Part shown: positions 1-7,534 of the stretch, one piece after another | How positions within the stretch are numbered: position 1 is the stretch's first letter | How the letters are laid out: each line of letters opens with the position of its first letter | Source: Thermoplasmata archaeon | GTDB taxonomy: Archaea > Thermoplasmatota > Thermoplasmata > Lutacidiplasmatales > UBA184 | DNA length: 64,000 bases | Reading direction: 5' to 3' | Assembly (NCBI GenBank): GCA_021828195.1 | Contig: JAKASQ010000002.1 | Span: 378,609-442,608, forward strand | Made by a program: the position numbers and the translations under genes | Notes under the pieces: generated by a model | Databases searched by the model: none | What the model was told of the DNA's origin: nothing | The model's input: the letters and a program-made list of their open reading frames with translations, nothing else

Positions 1-255
1 GGGGCGCTCATCAACGTCACGGGCGGCCCGGACATGACCGTCAGCGAAGCCCAGAAGGCGAGCGAGATCGTCCAGAAGACCATCAGCCCGAACGCGCGCA
101 TCATCTGGGGAGCGAACATCGACCCCACCATGCAAGCCACGATCCGCGTGCTGCTCGTGGTCACCGGCGTTAAATCCCCCCAGATTCTCGGGGCATCGTC
201 CGCGGGATCTCACGGCTCGCGCGCGCGCGAGCACGAGATCGAAACGGTACGGTAG
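1..255 (+). CDS. ftsZ: Cell division protein FtsZ, C-terminal end (5' truncated)
   Basis: Reads open from the first base and ends in TAG, giving the last 84 residues. The segment GALINVTGG, the repeated ISPNARIIWGANIDP stretch and the closing beta-strand IRVLLVVTGV are typical of the FtsZ C-terminal GTPase-activating domain. FtsZ is the tubulin-like GTPase that forms the division ring at the cytoplasmic membrane. The N-terminal nucleotide-binding half lies outside the window. A short Ser/His/Arg-rich tail follows the domain. It lies 11 nt upstream of secE, as is common in euryarchaea. Confidence 0.93.
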   Translation, partial: GALINVTGGPDMTVSEAQKASEIVQKTISPNARIIWGANIDPTMQATIRVLLVVTGVKSPQILGASSAGSHGSRAREHEIETVR

Positions 256-266
256 GTACAACCCCC

Positions 267-512
267 ATGGCATTCCTCGACCGGGCCCGGCGGGTCCAGG
301 ACGATTTCGATGGTCGCCTGCACCACGTCGGCCACGGCAAGTACGGCCGCATCCTGCGGATGGCCCGCAAGCCCACCCGCGAGGAGTACACGCGCGTGTT
401 GACGATCACGTTCATCGGGGCGGCGATCATCGGCCTCACGGGCTTCGGAATCTACATCTTCTTCACTCAAGCCGGCCCGTGGATCTGGGCGAATTACTTC
501 GCCACGCTGTAG
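267..512 (+). CDS. secE: Protein translocase subunit SecE / Sec61-gamma
   Basis: 81 residues. A basic amphipathic N-terminal half with the motif RMARKPTREEY (about residues 31-41) is followed by one transmembrane helix (about 45-66), the usual archaeal Sec61-gamma plan. It clamps SecY in the protein-conducting channel. It sits between ftsZ and spt5, the standard archaeal order, 32 nt before the spt5 start, so co-transcription is likely. Confidence 0.93.
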   Translation: MAFLDRARRVQDDFDGRLHHVGHGKYGRILRMARKPTREEYTRVLTITFIGAAIIGLTGFGIYIFFTQAGPWIWANYFATL

Positions 513-544
513 GTCCCGCGGCCGTACGGAGGACAGGAGGCGGA

Positions 545-1543
545 ATGGCAGGGAACCCCACGGACGAAGGCATCGGTCTCCTCGGCGGTCCACCGACACC
601 GAGCCCGGGGAAGGCGCCCACGACCCCCGCGACCGCTCGGGCGCCGATCCCTCCGCCCGGTCCCACGGCGACCCCGGCGCGCGCCGCCGAGCCGTCCCAG
701 CTGAGCCTCAAGGCCGCCGACGACACCGTCCGGGAGGTCACGGCCGGCACGATCACCACCTTGAGCGCCGTGCTCGCCCACCAGCGCGGAAGCGCTGGCC
801 CGGTCGAGCTCACCATCGATGTCGGCTACACCTCCACCTACCCCGGAGAAGGGGCCGAGTGGCCCGTGCGCTGGGCTCCCCCGGGGAAGCGGACCGCCGT
901 GGAGCTGTTCGCCCGTTCTCAGTCCGTGACCCTCACGATGGAGGAGAACTCCCTCGTTCCCCTCTCCTTCGAGATCACCGCCCCGGTCGGAGTGCGGTAC
1001 GGGGACCGCGTGGAGATCCGTCTCCAGGCGAAGGCGCTGGACGGAGGGAATCCCGCCAAGCTCACGCTCGCCTGCGTCGCTCGCCAAGCCGTGCTCGCGA
1101 TCAAGAGCTCGCGCGGGTACGAGCGCGAGGTCGCCGACACGCTGCTCGCGCGCACCGAGGAGAAGCCCGACGTCATCTTCGCGCTCCTCGTGCCGGCGGC
1201 GCTGCGCGGCTACGTCTTTGCCGAGGGGATGAGCTTCGAGGGCGTCCACGAGATGCTCAAGGGGATCCGCAAGGCCCGGGGCCTCGTCGCCGGGGAAACG
1301 ACGCTCAAAGAGGTCGAGCCGCTCCTCGTCCCGAAGATCACAGTCGAGGGATTCGTCGAGGGGGCGATCGTCGAGCTCATCGCCGGTCCGTTCAAGGGCG
1401 AGAAGGCCCGAGTGAAGCGGATCGACCAGGACAAGGAAGAGATCACCGTCGAGCTCATCGAGGCCGTGGTGCCGATCCCCGTGACGGTACGCGGCGATCA
1501 CGTGCGCATGTTGGAGAAGGGAGGCGGCAAGAGTGGCGGATGA
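545..1543 (+). CDS. spt5: Transcription elongation factor Spt5 (NusG) with extra N-terminal domain
   Basis: 332 residues from the ATG at 545, which follows a GGAGG-type ribosome site at about 527-541. The reading frame is open further upstream into secE, but no start there has such a site. Residues about 181-265 form the NGN domain that binds the RNA polymerase clamp, and about 270-330 the KOW domain (core VELIAGPFKGEKARVKRI). Ahead of these is a Pro/Ala-rich linker (1-55) and a beta-rich domain (about 60-178) that ordinary archaeal Spt5 (about 150 residues) lacks. Its hydrophobic/Gly pattern (ITAPVGVRYGDRVEIRL) resembles an Ig-like beta-sandwich; this is inference. The stop overlaps the rpl11 start by 11 nt. 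Confidence 0.92.
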   Translation: MAGNPTDEGIGLLGGPPTPSPGKAPTTPATARAPIPPPGPTATPARAAEPSQLSLKAADDTVREVTAGTITTLSAVLAHQRGSAGPVELTIDVGYTSTYPGEGAEWPVRWAPPGKRTAVELFARSQSVTLTMEENSLVPLSFEITAPVGVRYGDRVEIRLQAKALDGGNPAKLTLACVARQAVLAIKSSRGYEREVADTLLARTEEKPDVIFALLVPAALRGYVFAEGMSFEGVHEMLKGIRKARGLVAGETTLKEVEPLLVPKITVEGFVEGAIVELIAGPFKGEKARVKRIDQDKEEITVELIEAVVPIPVTVRGDHVRMLEKGGGKSGG

Positions 1544-2000
1544 AGTGAGCGTCCTCGTCGAGGGTGGCAAGGCGACGGCGGGACCGCCGCTGGGCCCCGC
1601 GCTCGGACCCCTCGGGGTCAACGTGGGGCAGGTCGTCGCGAAGATCAACGAGGAAACGAAGCGGTTCGCCGGGATGCGCGTTCCCGTCATCGTCCGGGTC
1701 GATCCCGGTACCCGCCAGTTCACGCTCGTGGTCGGGCGGCCCCCGGTCACCGCGCTCCTGTTGAAGGAAGCGGGGAAGGAGAAGGGCTCGGGCAAGGCGA
1801 AGACCGACATCGTCGGGGATGTCTCGCTGGAGGCCGTTCGCAAGATCGCCGAGGCGAAGAGCGGCGACATGTTCGGCCGCTCGGTCGAGGAGAAGGTCAA
1901 CCAGGTGATCGGCACCTGCGTCTCGCTCGGACTCACGGTCGATGGCCAGGACCCCCGGGCGCTGCTCCAGGAGCGCGTGCGGAAGGGAGCCTCCGCATGA
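1533..2000 (+). CDS. rpl11: 50S ribosomal protein L11
   Basis: 155 residues from a GTG start that overlaps the end of spt5. The N-terminal GPPLGPALGPLGVNVGQVV segment is the L11 signature bound by translational GTPases. The C-terminal RNA-binding domain (from about residue 70) carries the KSGDMFG motif. L11 shapes the GTPase-associated centre of the large subunit. In many archaea rpl1, rpl10 and rpl12 follow; here a small unidentified gene follows instead, so the L1-L10-L12 genes must lie elsewhere. Confidence 0.95.
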   Translation: MADEVSVLVEGGKATAGPPLGPALGPLGVNVGQVVAKINEETKRFAGMRVPVIVRVDPGTRQFTLVVGRPPVTALLLKEAGKEKGSGKAKTDIVGDVSLEAVRKIAEAKSGDMFGRSVEEKVNQVIGTCVSLGLTVDGQDPRALLQERVRKGASA

Positions 2001-2290
2001 TGGGCGGGGGCCCGCCGCCCGATCTTTCGAACGCCGAGATCGTCGACTACGAGGTGGTCGGCGGCGACGCGAAGGTCCGCCTCAAGCTCAAGGACGGCTC
2101 GGTCATCGAGGTCCGGCTGGAGATCATGAACATCCTGCGGGCGGGCCACGACGCCAACACGGGCCTTCCGAGCTACATCGTCCAGTCCGCTCCGATCGTC
2201 CGCCTCGTGGAGACCCCGAAGGAGTTGCGCAAGGCCCCGATGCGCCCCGGCACCGGCAAGGATACAAAGTCCCTGCCCGGCTTCGGATAG
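1997..2290 (+). CDS. Small conserved-looking protein of unknown function
   Basis: 97 residues, start overlapping the rpl11 stop by 4 nt, so translation is probably coupled to L11. It is soluble and mixed alpha/beta. The core reads as a strand pair (VVGGDAKVRLKLKDGSVIEVRLE, residues about 20-42) followed by a short helix, ending in a basic Pro/Gly-rich tail. No family is recognised. Its position makes a role near translation plausible, but that is inference only. Confidence 0.7.
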   Translation: MMGGGPPPDLSNAEIVDYEVVGGDAKVRLKLKDGSVIEVRLEIMNILRAGHDANTGLPSYIVQSAPIVRLVETPKELRKAPMRPGTGKDTKSLPGFG

Positions 2291-2460
2291 CGGGCCCGCC
2301 CGCGGCCGATCGGCCGCGTCGAACGGAACGCGCCTCGAGCCGCACCGAGAGGAGTTCCCGACCCGAGTTTGTCTAGCCGCTGTTTTCCACTCGCGCGCTC
2401 CCGCTGAGGCCACGCCTCGCCCGGGGCAACCTCTTTAGACCCGGCTACGCTGGCAATCTT

Positions 2461-2799
2461 GTGGTCGATATGCAGGAGTCGCCCGCGACCCCTCCCGAGG
2501 ATTTCGGGGGCGATCCGCGCCTCGGATGGGAGATCGCGAGCGGTCTACTGATCTTCTTGGGCTGGGGCATCGCCGTCGTGATCAACCTGCTCGCCCATGC
2601 GCTCGCGCCGGCGGACGGCATGCGACTGTGGTGGGGCATCTGGATCGGGCCCCACTTGGGAGGGTTCGCGTGGATCACCCTCGGGATCGGCGTCTTCACG
2701 GGCACGATGGGCGTGATCTTCCTCCATCTCGCGCGCACGAGCGCGCGGGGCCCGCTCGTGCTTCCCGGCTACGACTACTCCTCCGAGCAGCCCCCGTAA
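2461..2799 (+). CDS. Small two-helix membrane protein, unknown function
   Basis: 112 residues from a GTG. Two hydrophobic helices (about residues 22-43 and 58-80) are separated by a short loop. The N-terminus is acidic and the C-terminus short, hydrophilic and Pro-rich. A TATA-like CTTTAGAC at about 2432-2439 lies close enough for a leaderless transcript. No family recognised. The gene stands alone between the rpl11 cluster and the convergent gat operon. Confidence 0.65.
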   Translation: MVDMQESPATPPEDFGGDPRLGWEIASGLLIFLGWGIAVVINLLAHALAPADGMRLWWGIWIGPHLGGFAWITLGIGVFTGTMGVIFLHLARTSARGPLVLPGYDYSSEQPP

Positions 2800-2808
2800 C
2801 CGAGCGCC

Positions 2809-2967
2809 CTAGGAGAGTCCGGGGCCGCGACCCCGCCGCGCTCCGCCGGCGCAGTCCGAGCAGACCCGTTCAGAGGGCGTCATGTGCTCGGAACAGTACA
2901 TCTGACCGCAGATGGGGCAGCTGCGCGTGGCCGGTCGCCCGCACCGGATACACTGACCGACGATCAT
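2809..2967 (-). CDS. Small zinc-finger protein
   Basis: 52 residues. The pattern CIRCG ... CPICG ... YCSEH ... CSDC gives seven Cys and one His at spacings that would bind two zinc ions, like B-box or HIT-type fingers. It is the last gene of the gatD-gatE-phosphatase operon, 19 nt after the phosphatase stop. Its role is unknown; binding of RNA or protein is a guess. Confidence 0.68.
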   Translation of the reverse strand: MIVGQCIRCGRPATRSCPICGQMYCSEHMTPSERVCSDCAGGARRGRGPGLS

Positions 2968-2986
2968 GGTGGGGACCCGGCCGAGG

Positions 2987-3709
2987 CTAGGGCCCCCTTC
3001 CCGATAAACCGCTCGCCCGGATCGCCTCAAGGAATCCGGGAGCCCCGTCCGCGCGGGTGACGAGATCGGCCGCGCGCCGCGCGCGGGGGCTCGCCGAGGG
3101 GAAGCTGACCCCGAATCCCGCCGCGCGCAGGAGCCGCGCGTCGTTGTCCCCGTCACCGATCGCGACCACGTGCTCGAGGCCGAGCCCTAGCAGCTCGACC
3201 GCTCGGCGCACTCCGAAGTACTTGCCCGCGCCCCGCTCCATCAAATGGATCGCGAACCCACTGCTCTCCGCGTAGGCGTTGACGCCCCGCATCCGGCGGC
3301 GCACCTCCGCGAGGGGAACGCTCGAATCGATGCCGACCTCGGTCTCGCGCCACCGGTCGGTGAAGAGTCGATGGACGGGGAGGCCGGTCGCCCGGAGTGC
3401 CCGGTACGCCGCGAGCGCCACGCGTCGGTCCGCGAGGTGCTCGATCCGCTCCCCGGACTCGGTATGCTGGTAGACGATCCCGCCGTTCTCCGCGACGATC
3501 GGGCCCACGAGGCCGAGCGAGCGGTGGAGCGCGAGGGCGATCGGCAGCACGTTGCCCGTCGCGAGGATGACGGGGATTCCTCGGTCGGTCAGGCGTCGCA
3601 GCGCGCCGAGCGCCGCGGGGTGGAGGCGGCGCTCGGGGTCGGTGATGGTCCCGTCGACATCCGTGACGAGGACCCGAAGGTCCTTCGATGCGCGGGCGGC
3701 GCGCCTCAC
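2987..3709 (-). CDS. Phosphoglycolate phosphatase, archaeal HAD type
   Basis: 240 residues. The GTG start overlaps the gatE stop in GTGA, so translation is coupled. HAD motif I is DVDGTIT (near residue 14), motif II is ILATGN, and the motif III/IV region is KYFGV ... GDGDND. A small Cof-type cap lies between II and III. Length and motifs fit the archaeal phosphoglycolate phosphatase family (TA0175 type, EC 3.1.3.18), which removes 2-phosphoglycolate. Other sugar-phosphate or sucrose-phosphate phosphatase activity within the Cof family cannot be excluded. Confidence 0.85.
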   Translation of the reverse strand: MRRAARASKDLRVLVTDVDGTITDPERRLHPAALGALRRLTDRGIPVILATGNVLPIALALHRSLGLVGPIVAENGGIVYQHTESGERIEHLADRRVALAAYRALRATGLPVHRLFTDRWRETEVGIDSSVPLAEVRRRMRGVNAYAESSGFAIHLMERGAGKYFGVRRAVELLGLGLEHVVAIGDGDNDARLLRAAGFGVSFPSASPRARRAADLVTRADGAPGFLEAIRASGLSGRGP

Positions 3710-5565
3710 GCGCGAGGCTCCGAGAGGACCCGAGCGATTCCCTCGTGGAGCGCCGCGGCGACCTCTTGGCCGTCGCGTTGGCCGCGGACCTCGCGCATGA
3801 GGTCGCCCATGAGCGGAGAGAACGCGTCCTCCCCCCGAGCGGCGATCATCCCCCGGTTGGCGTCCACGATACGGTCGACGAGACGGTCGAGCTCGGCCCG
3901 GGACATCCCCGAGAGTCCCGCCTTGGCGATCGCCTCCTCGACGGTGGGGGCCCCGCTGGTCAGGGCGGCGAGCACCGCCGGGAAGCCTTCCTTGGCGAAT
4001 CGTCCGGACTGCTGGGCGGACAGGAGTTCTCCGAGGAGCCCGAGGGGCCACTCCCGTTCGGCGCCGCCGCCGGCAGCGGGGAGGTCCTGGGTCAGGAGAC
4101 GAGCGACCACCGCCGGCGCGTGGCCCTGGTGCGCGAGCGCTTCGAACGCGTCGACGTGCCCGCCCGCCACCAGCTGCCGGACGACCTCGGGAACGAGGTG
4201 GTACTCCTGCGCGAGCCGCTCGCGCAGGGCCGCGGGCCGCTCGGGAAGCCCCGCGTCGATGCGAGCGAGGTCCGCGGCGGTGATGGGGATGGGCGCGACG
4301 TCGGTCTCGGGATACATGCGGTCGCGACCCGGGAGCGGCCTCGAGAACCGGCTGCGCCCGTCTGGAAGCGGGTCCCGGGTCTCGGAGGGGATGCCGTCGA
4401 GCGCGGCGAGCGCACGGGCCGCGATCCGATCGAGCGCCGCGCCGGCCCGTTCGGCCGATCGATCCGCGACCAGCACGAACGCGTCGTTCGGGCCCGAGCC
4501 GAGCCGCGTTCGCAATCGCTCCGTCTCCTCCGCACCGATCCCGGCACCGGGGAGTTCGTCCGAATGCAGGATCCCGCGCAGTCCGAGAAAGCGCGCCTGG
4601 TCCGCGAGCTCTCGTCCGAGGCGCTCCTCCGAGCTCGGCGGACTCTTCAACAGGCCGGCGAAACCGGGGAGCGCGATCGCGAGCACGACTCCTCGGTGGC
4701 GGATCGCATCGGCCACCGGCCCGCTGTCGACCGCCCCGAGGAGTTCCGTCACGTCGAGGGCCGGAGGGAACGTGCTCGCCGCGTTCCGGCCCCGGAGCCG
4801 ATCGCGGACCTCGAGCAGCACCCGCTGGCGCTCCACCTCGCGCTCGACGTACTGGGGAAGGCGTCGGAGCTCCTGCACGCCCTTGATCTCGATCCGCCGG
4901 CCGCCCTCCGTGGAGACGTTCAGGTCCTCGCGGATGGTCCCGATTCCCCGACGTACGCGCCGGGTCGCGCGCAGGAGCGCTCCGATCTCCTCGGCGACCT
5001 CTCGGGCTTCCTCCGGAGTGATCAAGTCGGGACCGGTCGCGATCTCGACCAGCGGGATGCCGAGCCGGTCGAGGCGATACAGGACCTCTCCGCCCTTCTC
5101 GGAGATCTTTCGGGCCGCGTCCTCCTCGAGGCAGATCGACAGGATCGAGTAGCGCCGCTTCCCGAGCTCGAGGTACCCGCCCGCGGCGACGAGCGCGGTC
5201 CGTTGGAAGCCGGAGGTGTTCGATCCGTCGACCACGATCTTGCGCATCACCTCGATCTCGTCCAGCACCCGGGCGTGCAGCATGCGCGCCAGCGTGAGGG
5301 CCGTGTCGAGAGCCGCCGGGTTGAGCCCGTGCGGCGGCTCCTCGTCCATCTCGACGAGGCAGTTCGCCTCCGTCGTCTCGTAGCGATACGTCAGTCCCCG
5401 TGAAGCCTGGTGGGCGGCCGCGGCGTCGATCCCGCGGTTCTCGCCGCTCGAGGCTCGCAGGCGACGCGAAAAGCTCCCCGTGACCGCGTCCGACAGCTCG
5501 GAGGGGCAGGCGCAGAACAGCTTGCCCGTCGCCAGCTGTTGGTGGACCTCGAGCCCCGCCTTCAC
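3706..5565 (-). CDS. gatE: Glutamyl-tRNA(Gln) amidotransferase subunit E
   Basis: 619 residues, normal for GatE. The GTG start overlaps the gatD stop as GTGA; the open frame continues upstream inside gatD, but this start gives GLEVHQQLATG at the N-terminus as expected. GatB-type kinase/cradle domain first (DVTELLG and GIGTIREDLN motifs), an AspRS-like GAD insertion, then a YqeY-type helical tail. GatE phosphorylates Glu on Glu-tRNA(Gln) and, with ammonia from GatD, makes Gln-tRNA(Gln). It fits the non-discriminating GluRS at 57.9 kb. Confidence 0.96.
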   Translation of the reverse strand: MKAGLEVHQQLATGKLFCACPSELSDAVTGSFSRRLRASSGENRGIDAAAAHQASRGLTYRYETTEANCLVEMDEEPPHGLNPAALDTALTLARMLHARVLDEIEVMRKIVVDGSNTSGFQRTALVAAGGYLELGKRRYSILSICLEEDAARKISEKGGEVLYRLDRLGIPLVEIATGPDLITPEEAREVAEEIGALLRATRRVRRGIGTIREDLNVSTEGGRRIEIKGVQELRRLPQYVEREVERQRVLLEVRDRLRGRNAASTFPPALDVTELLGAVDSGPVADAIRHRGVVLAIALPGFAGLLKSPPSSEERLGRELADQARFLGLRGILHSDELPGAGIGAEETERLRTRLGSGPNDAFVLVADRSAERAGAALDRIAARALAALDGIPSETRDPLPDGRSRFSRPLPGRDRMYPETDVAPIPITAADLARIDAGLPERPAALRERLAQEYHLVPEVVRQLVAGGHVDAFEALAHQGHAPAVVARLLTQDLPAAGGGAEREWPLGLLGELLSAQQSGRFAKEGFPAVLAALTSGAPTVEEAIAKAGLSGMSRAELDRLVDRIVDANRGMIAARGEDAFSPLMGDLMREVRGQRDGQEVAAALHEGIARVLSEPRA

Positions 5566-6881
5566 TCCTCGCCTCGGGTCTGATGGCGCGCGACGAACTC
5601 TCCGACCCGATCGAGCCGCAACAGCGATCTCACATCGTCCGGGCTTGACGCGTGGCCGAGCGCCCACAACAGCTTGACGTAGGCCGTCTCGGGAAGGAGG
5701 TCGTCCAGGAAGAGCACTCCCGCTCGATGCAGTTCGCGGCCCGTCGCATACACGAAGGGATCCGCGATCCCCTCCAGGCACTGTGTCGTCATCGCGACGA
5801 CGACCCCCGCCTCGGTCGCCCGCCGGATCCAATCGACGTGGGCCGAAGCGACGTGGCCGAGCCCCGTTCCTGCGAGGACGATCCCCCGCGCGCCCCGCAC
5901 GAACGCCTCGGCGAGCTCCGGCGTCAAGCCGGGGTAGTACCAGAGGAGCCGGCCCGAGAGATCGAGCGGCCCGTCGAAGCGTGCTCCGTGCGGGCTGGGG
6001 GGTCGAACGCGCACATCGAGACGGATCTCGGCGCCCTCGACCACGCCGAGGGGAGGGGCGTTTCGACTCTGGAAGGCGTCCCGGCGGCTCGAGTGCATCT
6101 TGCGCACGTGCGTGCCCCGATGGATGGCAAAGCGTGTGTCGGAGAGCCCCGCGTGCATCACCACCACGACCTCCCCGATCCGGCGGTCGCGTGCCACGCG
6201 GGCGGCCGCCTGCAGGTTGGAGGTGCCGTCCGACGAAGGCCGGTCCGGCGATCGCTGGGCACCCACGACCACCACCGGCCCCGGAAGCTCGGGAAGGAGG
6301 AAGGACAGAGCCGCGGCCGTGAAACCGAGCGTATCCGTTCCGTGGGCGATCACGATCCCCCGCGCCCCCTCCCGGAATGTCAGGGCGACCCGCTCCGCGA
6401 GGATCGACCAGTCGTGGGGAGCGATGTTCTCGCTGAGGCGATCGAACACCGGGACCACCCGGACTGCGCCTTCCGAAAGCAGGTCCGGATAGAAGTCGAG
6501 GATCTCGCCCTCGCCGCGGACCGGGCGGACCCCGCCGGTCTCGTAGTCGATCCGGGAGGCGATGGTGCCGCCGGTCGTCAACAGGGCGATGTGGTCCCCC
6601 GGGTGCGCCACGGAGTTCGAGCCCGTCGCGGCGCGCTCGTCCGCCGGAGCCGAGGGCGGCGGCGCCGGGGAGATCCGGAAGGTGAAGTCCGTTCCGATCC
6701 GTATGCCGACGTTGTACCCGCTCTCCAGTTTGAGCTGTAGGATCCGATCTCCGGAGAGTTCGTGAGATGGAACGATGGTACCCGTCCAGTCGGCTCCCGC
6801 CGGATCGTGTAGCTCGACTCGCTGACCCATGGGGAGGGTCCGTAGTGTCTCCCAGGGGTCCTTCGCGGTAGGTGGACTCAT
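5562..6881 (-). CDS. gatD: Glutamyl-tRNA(Gln) amidotransferase subunit D (asparaginase-like)
   Basis: 439 residues from the ATG at 6881, chosen because a TATA box (6922-6929) lies about 45 nt upstream and a longer reading would run through it. An N-terminal SH3-like beta domain (residues about 15-75) precedes an L-asparaginase fold with LLTTGGTIASR and AHGTDTLGFTA, the two catalytic Thr motifs. GatD releases ammonia from Asn/Gln for GatE. First gene of a four-gene minus-strand operon. Confidence 0.96.
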   Translation of the reverse strand: MSPPTAKDPWETLRTLPMGQRVELHDPAGADWTGTIVPSHELSGDRILQLKLESGYNVGIRIGTDFTFRISPAPPPSAPADERAATGSNSVAHPGDHIALLTTGGTIASRIDYETGGVRPVRGEGEILDFYPDLLSEGAVRVVPVFDRLSENIAPHDWSILAERVALTFREGARGIVIAHGTDTLGFTAAALSFLLPELPGPVVVVGAQRSPDRPSSDGTSNLQAAARVARDRRIGEVVVVMHAGLSDTRFAIHRGTHVRKMHSSRRDAFQSRNAPPLGVVEGAEIRLDVRVRPPSPHGARFDGPLDLSGRLLWYYPGLTPELAEAFVRGARGIVLAGTGLGHVASAHVDWIRRATEAGVVVAMTTQCLEGIADPFVYATGRELHRAGVLFLDDLLPETAYVKLLWALGHASSPDDVRSLLRLDRVGEFVARHQTRGEE

Positions 6882-6921
6882 CGGTCGAAGGACTCCCGTT
6901 CCTCCCATCGCAGCGTTCCGC

Positions 6922-6929
6922 GTTATAAA
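6922..6929 (-). promoter_or_regulatory. TATA box of the gatDE operon
   Basis: Minus strand reads TTTATAAC, 41-48 nt upstream of the gatD ATG. This predicts a leader of about 20 nt. It is the only strong AT-rich box upstream of the operon. Confidence 0.7.
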
Positions 6930-6964
6930 TTGTGGCGCGGCGGGCGCGATCGCCGAGACCGTGC

Positions 6965-6972
6965 TTTTATAC
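6965..6972 (+). promoter_or_regulatory. TATA box of tRNA-Arg
   Basis: Reads TTTTATAC about 41-48 nt before the mature tRNA 5' end. It is divergent from the gatD box 40 nt away, so the two transcription units share this intergenic space. Confidence 0.6.
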
Positions 6973-7012
6973 ACTCCTCCGCTCGCGCGCCTCGGTACGA
7001 ACGACCACGAAT

Positions 7013-7119
7013 GCCCGTGTGGGGTAGCTTCGGGAGCGGGGGTTCCCCCCGTCCTGCTACATTGGATATCCTAGAGGCCTGCGGAGCCTCAGACCTGGGT
7101 TCGAATCCCAGCACGGGCG
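7013..7119 (+). tRNA. tRNA-Arg (anticodon GCG) with a ~31-33 nt intron in the D-loop
   Basis: Acceptor strands GCCCGTG (7013-7019) and CACGGGC (7112-7118) pair perfectly, with discriminator G7119. The anticodon stem GAGGC/GCCTC (7074-7078/7086-7090) closes the loop CTGCGGA, anticodon GCG at 7081-7083. The T-arm is CTGGG-TTCGAAT-CCCAG. The D-stem GGGT (7022-7025) pairs with TCCT (7069-7072) in the archaeal manner, but the D-loop AGCTT...GGATA is split by about 31-33 nt (around 7030-7062). The insertion folds into a GC-rich hairpin next to a 4-bp TAGC/GCTA helix and a 3-nt TTC bulge, resembling a splicing-endonuclease site. No CCA is encoded. Confidence 0.92.
7031..7061 (+). other. Predicted intron inside the tRNA-Arg D-loop
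   Basis: Exon bases TAGC (7025-7028) pair with intron GCTA (7056-7059). TTC (7029-7031) forms a 3-nt bulge. The inner helix GGGA/TCCT continues into GGGGG/CCCCC with loop TTC. The 3' bulge is CAT or ATT. Exact ends are ambiguous by 1-2 nt because TT is repeated at both junctions. Confidence 0.75.
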
Positions 7120-7534
7120 TTCCCTCTGAAGGGGAGAGCCCACTTGGGGTCGGCACGGTTCGATGGGGACTTCGCGGAGGGCCCGACTGTCGGTCTCGCG
7201 GCCCCGCTTCGGCAACGGTCGACGGTCGTCTTTCCTCGGTGGGGCCAGCCGCGGCGTCGGGGACTGTAACGGTGTCCGGCCCATCGGGGACGGTCGTCGT
7301 GACGTTCGCGATCAGTGCGTCGCCGTCGCGGCGCTCGGCCGCATAGCGTGTCACGGATCGGAAGGAGCGACGTTGGGAGCCCGAGCGACGTTCGATTGGC
7401 GACGGGCGTGGGCCCGGGGTGGGACGCACCCACCACCTCCCGCTCGCTCCGCCCCCGGGGTGCGAGCGCGCTCGCGCCGCGGGGACGGATGGACCCCGTA
7501 GCGGCGAACGACTCCGTCCACGGGCCCGGCGGGC
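7120..7534. other. Intergenic stretch with no supported gene
   Basis: 415 nt between tRNA-Arg and the aconitase stop. All open frames here are GC-driven shadows that run through the tRNA or aconitase and have Arg/Pro/Gly-rich compositions. A self-complementary GCGAGCGCGCTCGC near 7465 could form a short hairpin, possibly at the aconitase 3' end. Nothing else is recognised. Confidence 0.5.

Noticed and set aside
1997..2290. Ribosomal protein L1 expected after L11
   Set aside because: The product is 97 residues with no L1 features.
3688..5403. 571-codon + strand frame opposite gatE
   Set aside because: Antisense shadow of gatE, low-complexity charged product.
6923..7429. 168-codon minus-strand frame over the tRNA-Arg region
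   Set aside because: It crosses the tRNA and both promoters; no family resemblance.
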